The position numbers and the translations under genes were made by a program. From contig NZ_SCRH01000052.1 of NCBI RefSeq assembly GCF_004298145.1, positions 62,001-126,000 of the forward strand: 64,000 nucleotides of DNA, written 5' to 3'. The notes below the pieces were generated by a model. The model saw only the letters and a list, made by a program, of their open reading frames with translations, made no database searches and was not told the DNA's origin. This DNA comes from Mycobacterium sp. Its GTDB lineage: Bacteria; Actinomycetota; Actinomycetes; Mycobacteriales; Mycobacteriaceae. Shown one piece after another: positions 1 to 9,923 of the stretch. Each line of letters begins with the position of its first letter. Position 1 is the first letter of the stretch.

Positions 1-1023
1 ACAGGTGGTGGCGACGGTGACCGCGTCGTCGTCGGCGCGGCACATGGTTCCCATGCCGTTGGCCTCGGTGAGGCCGTAGGCGGTCAGCACGATGTCGATG
101 TCGAGTTCGGACTGCATGCGCTCGACCAGCACGACCGGCACGGTGGCAGCCCCGGTCACGGCGAAGCGCAGCGAGCTCAGGTCGTAGTCGTCGCGTGCCG
201 GATGGTCCAGCAGGGTCTGGTAAATCGTCGGCGGCCCGGGCAGCACCGTGATGCGGTGTTGCTCGATCGCCTGCAGCGCGCGCAGCGGGTCGAAGGTCAG
301 GTGCGGGATCAGCGTCGCGCCGGTCTGCAGGCAGGCCAGGATGCCGGCCTTGTAGCCGAAGTTGTGAAAGAACGGATTGATGCACAGGTAGCGGTCGTCG
401 CCGGTGATCTTGCCGTTGGCCGCCCACGACGCCGAGGCCGACAGCGACTGCCGGTGCGCGCACAGGACGCCTTTGCTGCGGCCGGTGGTGCCCGAGGTGA
501 ACAGGATGTCGCTGACGTCGTCGGGCGTGACCGCCGCGGCGCGGGCGGCCACCGCGTTGAGATCGGTGCCGTGCGCGAGGAATTCGTCCCACGTCCCGTC
601 TGGGGCGTCGATCGGTATCCGCACGACGTGCCGCAAAGCGGGCAGCGTCGCACGATCCAGATCGGCGACGCGGTCGTTGCCCAGGAATTCGCCCATGCCG
701 AACAGCACCGGCGCCTCGACGCGGGCCAGAATGTCGCCGGCCTCTCCGGCCGTGTAGCGGGTGTTCAGCGGAACCATCGCGGCGCCGGCGTGGTGGATGG
801 CCAGGCAGGCCACCACCCAATGCCAGGTGTTGGGCGACCAGATCGCCACCCGGTCGCCGGCCCGCACACCGAGGCCGATGAGCGCCGCCGCCGCCCGGCG
901 CACCTCATCGCGCAACGCCGCGGCGGTGAAGGACCGTTCCTCGGTGATCAGGGCGTCGTGATCGGGGTGCTGGCGCGCGAAATGATCCAGCGCCGCGGGC
1001 ACGGTGCGGGGATCGGTGGTCAT
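1..1023 (-). CDS. fadD3: FadD3-like acyl-CoA synthetase (HIP-CoA ligase), truncated by left window edge
   Basis: Minus-strand frame from ATG at 1023 (MTTDPRTVPAALDHFARQHPDHDALI...) includes the AMP-binding motif DILFTSGTTGRSKG and runs off the window. Divergent from fadE30 with a KstR2-type site between them. Missing from the ORF track because it is open-ended. Confidence 0.88.
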   Translation of the reverse strand, partial: MTTDPRTVPAALDHFARQHPDHDALITEERSFTAAALRDEVRRAAAALIGLGVRAGDRVAIWSPNTWHWVVACLAIHHAGAAMVPLNTRYTAGEAGDILARVEAPVLFGMGEFLGNDRVADLDRATLPALRHVVRIPIDAPDGTWDEFLAHGTDLNAVAARAAAVTPDDVSDILFTSGTTGRSKGVLCAHRQSLSASASWAANGKITGDDRYLCINPFFHNFGYKAGILACLQTGATLIPHLTFDPLRALQAIEQHRITVLPGPPTIYQTLLDHPARDDYDLSSLRFAVTGAATVPVVLVERMQSELDIDIVLTAYGLTEANGMGTMCRADDDAVTVATTC

Positions 1024-1108
1024 CGGCGACGCTCCTCGAATGCTCTGAGTCAGATCGCTCGGCTCCTCACTCATGCCGCCACGCGGCATGCATCGTCACC
1101 GAGCTACA

Positions 1109-1122
1109 AAGCAAGTGCTTGG
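1109..1122. promoter_or_regulatory. KstR2-type operator (AAGCAAGTGCTTGG)
   Basis: Matches the palindromic AnCAAGnnCTTGnT pattern; lies between divergent fadD3 and fadE30. Confidence 0.8.
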
Positions 1123-1140
1123 TAGGTTAGCCTACAAGGC

Positions 1141-2289
<1,149 letters not shown>

Positions 2290-2317
2290 GCGCTTGCGCG
2301 AAGACACGGGAGGAAGC

Positions 2318-3106
2318 ATGAGTCTGTCCGAAGCTCCCAAAGAGATTGCCGGACACGGACTTCTGCAGGGCAAGGTGGTGGTCGTGACCGCAGCCGCCGG
2401 CACCGGTATCGGCGCGGCGACCGCACGGCGGGCGCTGGCCGAGGGGGCCGACGTGGTGATCTCGGACCACCACGAACGGCGGCTGGGGGAGACGGCCGAC
2501 GAGCTGGCCGCGCTCGGGCAGGGCCGCGTCGAAAGTGTGCTGTGCGACGTGACGTCTACCGCCCAGATCGACGCGCTGTTCGCGTCGGCCACGGCCCGAT
2601 TGGGGCGCATCGACGTCCTGGTCAACAATGCCGGGCTGGGCGGCCAGACGCCGGTGGTCGACATGACCGACGAGGAATGGGACCGCGTCCTGGACGTGAC
2701 CCTGACATCGGTGTTTCGCGCCACCCGCGCGGCACTGCGCTACTTCCGCGAGGCGTCGCACGGTGGGGTGATCGTCAACAACGCCAGCGTCCTGGGCTGG
2801 CGGGCCCAGCACTCGCAGGCGCACTATGCGGCCGCCAAGGCCGGCGTGATGGCGCTAACCCGGTGCAGCGCAATCGAAGCCGCGGAGTACGACGTCCGGA
2901 TCAACGCGGTGTCGCCGAGTATCGCGCGGCACAAGTTCCTGGACAAGACGACCTCGTCCGAACTGCTCGATCGGCTCTCGGCCGGCGAAGCGTTCGGCCG
3001 CGCCGCCGAGCCGTGGGAAATCGCGGCCACCATCGCGTTCCTGGCCAGCGATTACTCGAGCTACCTCACCGGCGAGGTCATCTCGGTATCGAGCCAGCAC
3101 CCCTAA
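2318..3106 (+). CDS. ipdF: SDR-family dehydrogenase IpdF-like
   Basis: ATG at 2318 (MSLSEAPKEIAGHGLLQGKVVVVTAAAGTGIG); SDR NNAG and YAAAK motifs; between fadE30 and kstR2. Confidence 0.85.
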   Translation: MSLSEAPKEIAGHGLLQGKVVVVTAAAGTGIGAATARRALAEGADVVISDHHERRLGETADELAALGQGRVESVLCDVTSTAQIDALFASATARLGRIDVLVNNAGLGGQTPVVDMTDEEWDRVLDVTLTSVFRATRAALRYFREASHGGVIVNNASVLGWRAQHSQAHYAAAKAGVMALTRCSAIEAAEYDVRINAVSPSIARHKFLDKTTSSELLDRLSAGEAFGRAAEPWEIAATIAFLASDYSSYLTGEVISVSSQHP

Positions 3107-3112
3107 CTAGCC

Positions 3113-3128
3113 AAGCAAGCGCTTGGTT
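3113..3128. promoter_or_regulatory. KstR2-type operator (AAGCAAGCGCTTGGTT)
   Basis: Palindrome immediately upstream of kstR2, consistent with autoregulation. Confidence 0.8.
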
Positions 3129-3142
3129 GATACTCTGGTCGG

Positions 3143-3745
3143 GTGGACCGCGTGACCGGTCAGGCCAATAGCCGACGAGACGAGTTGCTGGAGCTTGCCG
3201 CGACCATGTTCGCCGAGCGCGGGCTGCGCGCCACCACCGTGCGCGACATCGCCGACAGCGCCGGCATCCTGTCCGGGAGTCTGTATCACCACTTCTCGTC
3301 CAAAGAGGAGATGGTCGACGAGCTCCTGCGCAGCTTCTTGGACTGGTTGTTCAACCGCTATCGCGAGATCGTGGCCAGCGAGTCCAACCCGCTGGAGCGG
3401 CTCAAGGGCTTGTTCATGGCCTCGTTCGAGGCGATCGAACACCGGCATGCGCAGGTCGTCATCTACCAGGACGAAGCCCAGCGGCTGTTGTCCCAGCCCC
3501 GGTTCTCCTACATCGAGGACATGAACCGGCAACAACGCAAGATGTGGCTCGAGCTGCTCCACCAGGGCGTCGACGAGGGCTACTTCCGGCCCGACCTCGA
3601 CGTCGACCTTGTCTACCGCTTCATCCGTGACACCACGTGGGTGTCGGTGCGTTGGTATCAGCCCGGCGGACCGCTCACCGCGCAGCAAGTGGGCCAGCAA
3701 TACCTCGCCATCGTTCTTGGCGGGATCAGCAAAGAAGGAGTCTGA
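3143..3745 (+). CDS. kstR2: TetR-family repressor KstR2
   Basis: 200 aa, TetR N-terminal HTH (RDELLELAATMFAERGLRATTVRDIADSAGILSGSLYHHFSSKEEM); next to KstR2 operator and HIP genes. Confidence 0.9.
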   Translation: MDRVTGQANSRRDELLELAATMFAERGLRATTVRDIADSAGILSGSLYHHFSSKEEMVDELLRSFLDWLFNRYREIVASESNPLERLKGLFMASFEAIEHRHAQVVIYQDEAQRLLSQPRFSYIEDMNRQQRKMWLELLHQGVDEGYFRPDLDVDLVYRFIRDTTWVSVRWYQPGGPLTAQQVGQQYLAIVLGGISKEGV

Positions 3746-3760
3746 AACATGCCCCGTGTC

Positions 3761-3804
3761 GGCGACGATGCAGAGCGAAGCGATGAAGAGGAGCGACACA
3801 AATG
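3761..3804 (+). repeat. MIRU-like pre-start element
   Basis: GGCGACGATGCAGAGCGAAGCGATGAAGAGGAGCGACACAAATG ending in the fadA6 start codon. Confidence 0.5.
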
Positions 3805-4962
3805 ACAGAGGCGTACGTCATCGACGCTGTGCGTACCGCGGTCGGCAAGCGCGGCGGATCGCTGGCCGGGGTACATCCGGTCGACCTAGGTGCCTATGCG
3901 TGGCGCGGACTGCTCGACCGGGTCGACGTCGACCCCGCCGCCGTTGAAGACGTGATCGCCGGCTGTGTCGATGCCATCGGCGCGCAGGCGGGGAACATCG
4001 CGCGCCTCTCGTGGCTGGCCGCCGGCTATCCCGAAGAGGTGCCCGGCGTCACCGTCGACCGCCAATGCGGGTCCAGCCAGCAGGCCATTTCCTTTGGTGC
4101 ACAAGCGATTTTGGCCGGGACCGCCGACCTGATCGTCGCCGGCGGCATGCAGAACATGAGCCAGATCCCGATCTCGTCGGCCATGACCGTGGGCGAGCAG
4201 TTCGGGTTCACCTCACCGACCAACGAGTCCAAGCAGTGGTTGCACCGCTATGGCGACCAGGAGATCTCGCAGTTCCGCGGTTCGGAGCTGATCGCCGAGA
4301 AGTGGAACCTGTCGCGCGAAGAGATGGAGCGCTACGCACTGACCAGTCACGAGCGCGCGTTCGCGGCGATCCGTAGCGGCCATTTCGACAACGAAATCAT
4401 CACGGTCGAAACCGAATCCGGGCCGTTCCGGGTCGACGAGGGGCCGCGCGAGTCGTCCCTGCAGAAAATGGCCGGGCTCAAGCCGCTGGTCGAGGGCGGC
4501 CGGTTGACGGCGGCCATGGCCAGCCAGATCTCCGACGGTGCCAGCGCCGTGCTGTTGGCGTCCGAGCAGGCCGTCAAGGAGCACAACCTGACACCGCGGG
4601 CCCGCATCCACCACATCAGCGCCCGCGGCGCCGACCCGGTCTTCATGCTGACCGGGCCCATTCCGGCGACCCGCTACGCGCTGGACAAGACCGGGCTGTC
4701 GATCGACGACATCGACACCGTCGAGATCAACGAGGCCTTCGCGCCCGTGGTTATGGCCTGGCTCAAGGAAGTCAAGGCCGACCCGGAGAAGGTCAACCCG
4801 AACGGCGGCGCGATTGCCCTGGGGCACCCGCTGGGCGCCACCGGCGCCAAGTTGTTCACCACCATGCTCAACGAACTCGAGCGCATCGGCGGCCGCTACG
4901 GTCTGCAGACGATGTGCGAGGGCGGGGGCACGGCCAACGTCACCATCATCGAGCGCCTGTAA
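3802..4962 (+). CDS. fadA6: Acetyl-CoA acetyltransferase FadA6
   Basis: Thiolase motifs [45 protein letters not shown]. Confidence 0.9.
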   Translation: MTEAYVIDAVRTAVGKRGGSLAGVHPVDLGAYAWRGLLDRVDVDPAAVEDVIAGCVDAIGAQAGNIARLSWLAAGYPEEVPGVTVDRQCGSSQQAISFGAQAILAGTADLIVAGGMQNMSQIPISSAMTVGEQFGFTSPTNESKQWLHRYGDQEISQFRGSELIAEKWNLSREEMERYALTSHERAFAAIRSGHFDNEIITVETESGPFRVDEGPRESSLQKMAGLKPLVEGGRLTAAMASQISDGASAVLLASEQAVKEHNLTPRARIHHISARGADPVFMLTGPIPATRYALDKTGLSIDDIDTVEINEAFAPVVMAWLKEVKADPEKVNPNGGAIALGHPLGATGAKLFTTMLNELERIGGRYGLQTMCEGGGTANVTIIERL

Positions 4963-4975
4963 CTGTTCGCTTTCG

Positions 4976-5040
4976 CGCTGAACGTGCACTCAGCGCGAGA
5001 ATCTCGTCGTTCACTTTCCGCAATGAATGCACGCTCGGCG
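4976..5040. repeat. Palindromic intergenic element (L1)
   Basis: CGCTGAACGTGCACTCAGCGCG ... CGCAATGAATGCACGCTCGGCG form imperfect inverted arms between convergent genes. Confidence 0.7.
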
Positions 5041-5105
5041 CGGTGGTTTGGGTCACGGGTCGCCGGCACCAGACCGATCCCGCCGAGGGCCGGTCGAGAT
5101 GCTGT

Positions 5106-5528
5106 TCAGTTCGTCGGCTGGTCCTTGACCCGGAGGAAATGCTCGATGCCGAGCCGTGCGAACGTGCGGCGGTGGTCGGCCGGCAACATGGGCAAGGCGA
5201 CAGCCTGGTCGACGACCTCGGGCTGCGCCACGTCGTAGCTCTCGCCCTGGGAGGAGATGGTTGCGTGTCCCGCGGCGAGGACGTTCCGCAACCAGTCCAC
5301 CCGGGTGCCATACGGCAGCGGTACGACGAACCCGCCGTCCGTCCGGTCCGCGACGACCGGCGTGGCGTACTGTTTGCCTGACCGTCGCCCGGTGTGGTGG
5401 ACGGCCGATGCGTACCAATGCTTACGGCCGGCCAGCCGCAACATGAACGGGTTGAGCAGGTATCTGTTGGAGACGCGGACCGCGCCGAGCAACGGCTTGG
5501 GCCACGCTTCGGGTATCAGCGTATTCAT
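5106..5528 (-). CDS. Ddn/F420-type (deazaflavin-dependent nitroreductase family) protein
   Basis: 140 aa with HHTGRRSGKQYATPVVADR and YGTRVDWLRNVLAAGHATI, typical of small F420-binding split-barrel proteins. Confidence 0.6.
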   Translation of the reverse strand: MNTLIPEAWPKPLLGAVRVSNRYLLNPFMLRLAGRKHWYASAVHHTGRRSGKQYATPVVADRTDGGFVVPLPYGTRVDWLRNVLAAGHATISSQGESYDVAQPEVVDQAVALPMLPADHRRTFARLGIEHFLRVKDQPTN

Positions 5529-5581
5529 GACTCCACGATGAGCCGGGGCCCGCGCCGATGCCAGGGTCTTTGGTCGCCTGT

Positions 5582-6673
5582 CTAGCGTCCTTCGACCAGC
5601 GCGGACGCCGCCTGCAGGTGCTCGATCGCGTCACGCACGATCGAGCTGATCAGTTCGGCGCAGGACGGCAGGTCCTCGAGAATGCCGGCCACCTGTCCGG
5701 ACGCCAGCACGCCGGCATCGGTGTTGCCCTCAACCAGCCCGGCTTTCAACAGCATTGGGGTGTTGGCCGCCATCACCACCTGCGACCAGGTCAGCTCCTT
5801 GCCGTGCCGCATCGCGAGGCCGTCGCTGATCATCGACCGCCACGTCATCCGTGACATCTGCTTGAATTTGGCCGCATTGCGCACGGCCGCGGACAGACCC
5901 CGTACCGGCGAACCGTTTTCCAGCTTCTCGACCAGGCCGGTGCGCAGCACCCGGTGCGGCATACCGTCCACGCGGGTGGTGACGACGGTGCCGTCCAGGG
6001 CGGCGTCCAGGTAGCGCCGCTTGACCGCATCGGGCACGGTCGAATCCGAGGTCAGCAGGAAACGCGTGCCCATCGCCACGCCGGCGGCGCCGTAGCTCAA
6101 TGCGGCGGCAAGGCCGCGCCCGTCGAAGAACCCACCCGCCGCGATCACCGGGATCCCGGTGCCCTGCACGGCGTCCAGCACCGACGGCAACAGCAGCGTC
6201 GTGGCGACCGGCCCGGTGTGCCCGCCACCCTCACCGCCCTGCACGATCATCGCGTCGGCGCCCCAGCCCGCGACCTTGCGTGCGTGCTTGGCCGCGCCGA
6301 TCGACGGAATCACCACCGCACCGGCATCTTTGAGCCGGGCGATGAGTTCCTGCTTGGGCGCCAGGGCAAAGGACGCGACCTTGACGCCTTCGCGGATCAT
6401 CAAATCGACGCGGTCGCCGGCGTCGGCGGCGTCGGCGCGGATGTTCACGCCGAACGGCTTGTCCGTGGCGGCCTTGACCTTGGCGATCGCCGTCGCCAAT
6501 TCGTCCAGCGTCATGGTGGCCGAGGCCAGGATGCCCAGCCCGCCCGCGTTGGCGGTGGCGGACACCAGTCGGGCGCCGGCGACCCAGCCCATCCCGGTCT
6601 GCACCACCGGGTGCTCGACACCAACCAGTTCGGTCAGCGGCGTGCGCAATCTCATGACCGGCATATTCATCAA
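5582..6673 (-). CDS. ipdC: IpdC-like NAD(P)H/FMN enoyl reductase-type (2-nitropropane dioxygenase-like) protein
   Basis: 363 aa, MRLRTPLTELVGVEHPVVQTGMGWVAG...IVQGGEGGGHTG; operonic with ipdB/ipdA. Confidence 0.85.
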   Translation of the reverse strand: MMNMPVMRLRTPLTELVGVEHPVVQTGMGWVAGARLVSATANAGGLGILASATMTLDELATAIAKVKAATDKPFGVNIRADAADAGDRVDLMIREGVKVASFALAPKQELIARLKDAGAVVIPSIGAAKHARKVAGWGADAMIVQGGEGGGHTGPVATTLLLPSVLDAVQGTGIPVIAAGGFFDGRGLAAALSYGAAGVAMGTRFLLTSDSTVPDAVKRRYLDAALDGTVVTTRVDGMPHRVLRTGLVEKLENGSPVRGLSAAVRNAAKFKQMSRMTWRSMISDGLAMRHGKELTWSQVVMAANTPMLLKAGLVEGNTDAGVLASGQVAGILEDLPSCAELISSIVRDAIEHLQAASALVEGR

Positions 6674-7413
6674 CGTATCTCTCGGTCGCGCAACGACTTC
6701 GGGTCGATCCTTTCCCGGATCAGGCGCAGCTCTTCGTCGGTCGGCAGCCGGGTCCCCCGGGCCTCGTCGAGGCCATGGATCTCAAACGAGGTGTTCTCGC
6801 GGACCTCGGCTGCCGAAACACCGGGGTGCAGGGACACCGCACGCATGGTCCGGTCGGGGCCGCCGAAGTCGAACACGCCGAGGTTCGACACGACCCGGTA
6901 CGTGTTGGCGAAGCGAAACGCCGGATTGTCGGCATCCACCCTGTCCCAGCCGACACCGCAGACCACGTCCACCTTTTCGCTGAACACCCGCTTGGAATGG
7001 TTACCCACCCAGTAGCTGGTCGCGTGGTTGATGGCGTTGCCGGGGGCGCCGCGCACGCCGAACATCTGGCGTTTGGGTTGCTGTAGCGGGCCGAACGCCG
7101 AGATGTTCTGATTGCCGAACCGGTCAACCTGATTGGCGCCCATCACCACGTGGCGGCGACCCCAGGCCAGCGTCTCGAACACGCGGCCGAACGGCATCCA
7201 TCCCTCGACGGCTCCGGTCGCGCCCAGCGCCGGGGTGTCGGCCAGCAACTGGGCCTCGCCGTCGGTCAGCAAGATGTCGGGGGAGAAGGTCAAGCGGGCC
7301 AGCCGCGCTCCGACCGAGGCCATGTTGGTCATCGGGCTGACCATGATCTCGCCTGCTCCGGCAAACAATTCGGCGCAGGCGACTGCGCACACCTCGGCGC
7401 GGGTGCTGTTCAC
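6670..7413 (-). CDS. ipdB: CoA-transferase beta subunit-like hydrolase IpdB
   Basis: 247 aa, CoA-transferase family 1 type sequence; overlaps ipdC start by 4 nt. Confidence 0.85.
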   Translation of the reverse strand: MNSTRAEVCAVACAELFAGAGEIMVSPMTNMASVGARLARLTFSPDILLTDGEAQLLADTPALGATGAVEGWMPFGRVFETLAWGRRHVVMGANQVDRFGNQNISAFGPLQQPKRQMFGVRGAPGNAINHATSYWVGNHSKRVFSEKVDVVCGVGWDRVDADNPAFRFANTYRVVSNLGVFDFGGPDRTMRAVSLHPGVSAAEVRENTSFEIHGLDEARGTRLPTDEELRLIRERIDPKSLRDREIR

Positions 7414-7416
7414 TTT

Positions 7417-8295
7417 TCAGGCCTCCTCTGCGAATGCGCGGACCGCCGCCTGATAGTCGTCTTCGTTGCCCGACAAGTAGGTCTGGGTGAACTTCTCCCA
7501 GCCCTCGTCGGTCGAGGCCGCCTCGGCGTAGTGCCGCTGGAACTTCTCATCGCGACCGTAATCCGGTGCGGCAGTGGTGAAGTGGGCACCGCCAGGCGCC
7601 TCCACGACGCTGTCGACCATCATGCGGTTGACCAGCAGCGCCTGCGGCGGCACCGCCTTGACCAACTCCTGGGTGGAGACGATGCGCTCCACCGACAGGT
7701 GGCGCTTCTGTGCGGCCATCAGGAACAGATCGTCGAAGTAGGGATCGATGCCGGTGTAGGCGGCGTTGCCCTGGCTGTCGCCGAGGTGCAGGTGCACGAA
7801 GGCGGCGTCCAGGCGCAGCGCCGGCATGGCGATCAGGGTTTCGTGGCCACCGCCGGGCACCGGATACGGGCTGGTGACGGTCTGCAACTCACCCTCCCAG
7901 AAGTCGGGCACCGAACTGCCCAGCCCGGCCCGAATCGGCAGGAACGGCAGTCGTTGTGCGGCGGCCTGCAACCCGCAGCGCAGCATGCCCTCGTCCATTT
8001 CGCGGGCCTCGATCGCGCCGGCGGACCGGGCCTTGGCGAACCATGGGTCGTAGAACGGCGGGGAGTCCAGCGAGACGAACCCGTAGTAGGCGCGCTTCAC
8101 CTTGCCGGCCGAGCACAACAGCCCGAGGTCGGGGCCGCCATAGCTGACCACGGTCAGGTCAGTGACATCGGTGCGCAGCAGGGCTCGCACGAATGCCATT
8201 GGCTTGCGCCGCGATCCCCAGCCGCCGATGCCGATGGTCATGCCGCTGCGCACCTGCGCGACGGCCTCGTCGACGCCGGTTCTTTTGTCGGTCAT
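7417..8295 (-). CDS. ipdA: CoA-transferase alpha subunit-like hydrolase IpdA
   Basis: 292 aa (MTDKRTGVDEAVAQVRSGMTIGIGGWGSRRKPMAF...), upstream of ipdB. Confidence 0.85.
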   Translation of the reverse strand: MTDKRTGVDEAVAQVRSGMTIGIGGWGSRRKPMAFVRALLRTDVTDLTVVSYGGPDLGLLCSAGKVKRAYYGFVSLDSPPFYDPWFAKARSAGAIEAREMDEGMLRCGLQAAAQRLPFLPIRAGLGSSVPDFWEGELQTVTSPYPVPGGGHETLIAMPALRLDAAFVHLHLGDSQGNAAYTGIDPYFDDLFLMAAQKRHLSVERIVSTQELVKAVPPQALLVNRMMVDSVVEAPGGAHFTTAAPDYGRDEKFQRHYAEAASTDEGWEKFTQTYLSGNEDDYQAAVRAFAEEA

Positions 8296-9050
8296 TCCTT
8301 CTTGCCCTTTGCCGTACCCGCGAATGCATCCCGGTGCTCGTCGGACACCCCGGCGAGATTGAGCTCGAACGTAAAGCCTTGCTCCATGCGGTAACTCGAG
8401 TTGACCCGTTGCACGTCGATGAGGTTCAGCGCCTCCTTGGCCGCGCGGATCACCCGGGTGTCCTTGGCGGCGATGTCCCGCGCGACGCGCAACGCCGCCT
8501 CATCCAGCTGATCCCGCGGCACCACCTCGTGCACCGAACCGAAGTGGTGCAGGGTGGCGGCGTCGACGGTGGCGGCGGTGAAGAACAGGCGTCGCATCAG
8601 GTGCTGGGGAACCAGCCGGGACAGATGGGTGGCCGCGCCGAGTGCGCCGCGTTCCACCTCGGGTAGCCCGAAGGTGGCGTCCTCGGAGGCGACGATGACG
8701 TCGGAGTTGCCGACCAAACCGATGCCGCCACCGACGCAGAATCCGTTCACGGCCGCGACGACGGGCACCGCGCACTCATAGACCGCGCGGAACGCGGCGA
8801 AGCAGCCGCGGTTGGCGTCGATCAGCGCGCTGAATCCCTCGGTGCGCTGCATTTCTTTGATGTCGACCCCGGCGTTGAAACCGCGGCCCTCGGCTCGCAG
8901 GATGACGACGTGGGTTTCGGGGTCCTGGCCGGCGGCGGTGATGGTGTCGGCAAGGTCGAACCAGCCGCGCGACGGGATGGCGTTGACGGGCGGGAAGTCG
9001 ACGGTGACCGCGACGATGCCCGATTCGGTGGTTTTGGATGTGATGGGCAA
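8292..9050 (-). CDS. echA20: Enoyl-CoA hydratase/isomerase EchA20
   Basis: Crotonase sequence (VDFPPVNAIPSRGWFDLAD, GRGFNAGVDIKEMQR, GFCVGGGIGLVGNSD). Likely TTG start at 9050; the track ORF is extended upstream. Confidence 0.82.
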   Translation of the reverse strand: MPITSKTTESGIVAVTVDFPPVNAIPSRGWFDLADTITAAGQDPETHVVILRAEGRGFNAGVDIKEMQRTEGFSALIDANRGCFAAFRAVYECAVPVVAAVNGFCVGGGIGLVGNSDVIVASEDATFGLPEVERGALGAATHLSRLVPQHLMRRLFFTAATVDAATLHHFGSVHEVVPRDQLDEAALRVARDIAAKDTRVIRAAKEALNLIDVQRVNSSYRMEQGFTFELNLAGVSDEHRDAFAGTAKGKKE

Positions 9051-9081
9051 GGTGCCACTTCCTTGTGGGGGGTAACTACCT

Positions 9082-9097
9082 AAGCAAGCACTTGCTT
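9082..9097. promoter_or_regulatory. KstR2-type operator (AAGCAAGCACTTGCTT)
   Basis: Near-perfect palindrome between divergent echA20 and SDR gene. Confidence 0.85.
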
Positions 9098-9150
9098 GGT
9101 ACGCTAGCACAGTGACTGGCGCCGAAGCATGCCCCCCGCTTGAAGAAGCC

Positions 9151-9909
9151 ATGAACTTGGGGCTGGCCGGGCGGGTGGTTCTGGTCACCGGCGGTGTCCG
9201 CGGCGTGGGCGCCGGCATCAGCTCGGTTTTCGCGGCGCAGGGCGCCACCGTCGTCACCTGCGCACGACGGCCGGTCGAGGGATTGCCGTATGAATTCCAC
9301 TCCTGCGACGTGCGCGACGACGACGCGGTCACGGAATTGATCGACACCGTCGCGGACCGGCACGGCAGCCTCGATGTCGTCGTCAACAACGCCGGGGGAT
9401 CGCCCTACGTGCTGACCGCGGAGTCCACCGCCAAGTTCAACCGCAAGATCATTGAGCTCAATCTGATTGGTGCGCTGTCGGTTTCGCAGCACGCGAACGA
9501 CAAGATGCAAGCCCAGCAGCGTGGTGGGTCGATTATCAACATATGCAGCCTGAGCGGCCGGCGGCCGTCCCCGGGCACCGGCGCATACGGGGCGGCCAAG
9601 GCGGGTCTGGAAAGCCTCACCCAGACTTTGGCTGTCGAGTGGGGGCCGAAGGTCCGGGTGAACGCCTGTGTGGTCGGCATGGTGGAGACCGAACAGTCAG
9701 AACTGTTCTACGGTGACGCCGAATCGATCGCCGCGATCTCGAAGAATGTGCCATTGGGTCGCCTGGCCAAGCCCGAGGATGTCGGTTGGGCCGCAGCATT
9801 TTTGGCCTCGGACGCGGCCTCCTACATCAGCGGGGCCTCGTTGGAGGTGCACGGCGGCGGCGAGCCGCCGCACTATCTGTCCACCACGACCGCCAGTGCG
9901 GTCAAGTAG
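9151..9909 (+). CDS. SDR-family oxidoreductase (Rv3549c-like)
   Basis: ATG 9151 MNLGLAGRVVLVTGGVRGVGAG; SDR NNAG and YGAAK motifs. Confidence 0.85.
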   Translation: MNLGLAGRVVLVTGGVRGVGAGISSVFAAQGATVVTCARRPVEGLPYEFHSCDVRDDDAVTELIDTVADRHGSLDVVVNNAGGSPYVLTAESTAKFNRKIIELNLIGALSVSQHANDKMQAQQRGGSIINICSLSGRRPSPGTGAYGAAKAGLESLTQTLAVEWGPKVRVNACVVGMVETEQSELFYGDAESIAAISKNVPLGRLAKPEDVGWAAAFLASDAASYISGASLEVHGGGEPPHYLSTTTASAVK

Positions 9910-9923
9910 AGGAGACACGAACT

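Noticed and set aside
202-1125. 307-aa plus-strand ORF at left edge
   Set aside because: Antisense of the partial fadD3 gene, which has AMP-binding motifs on the minus strand.
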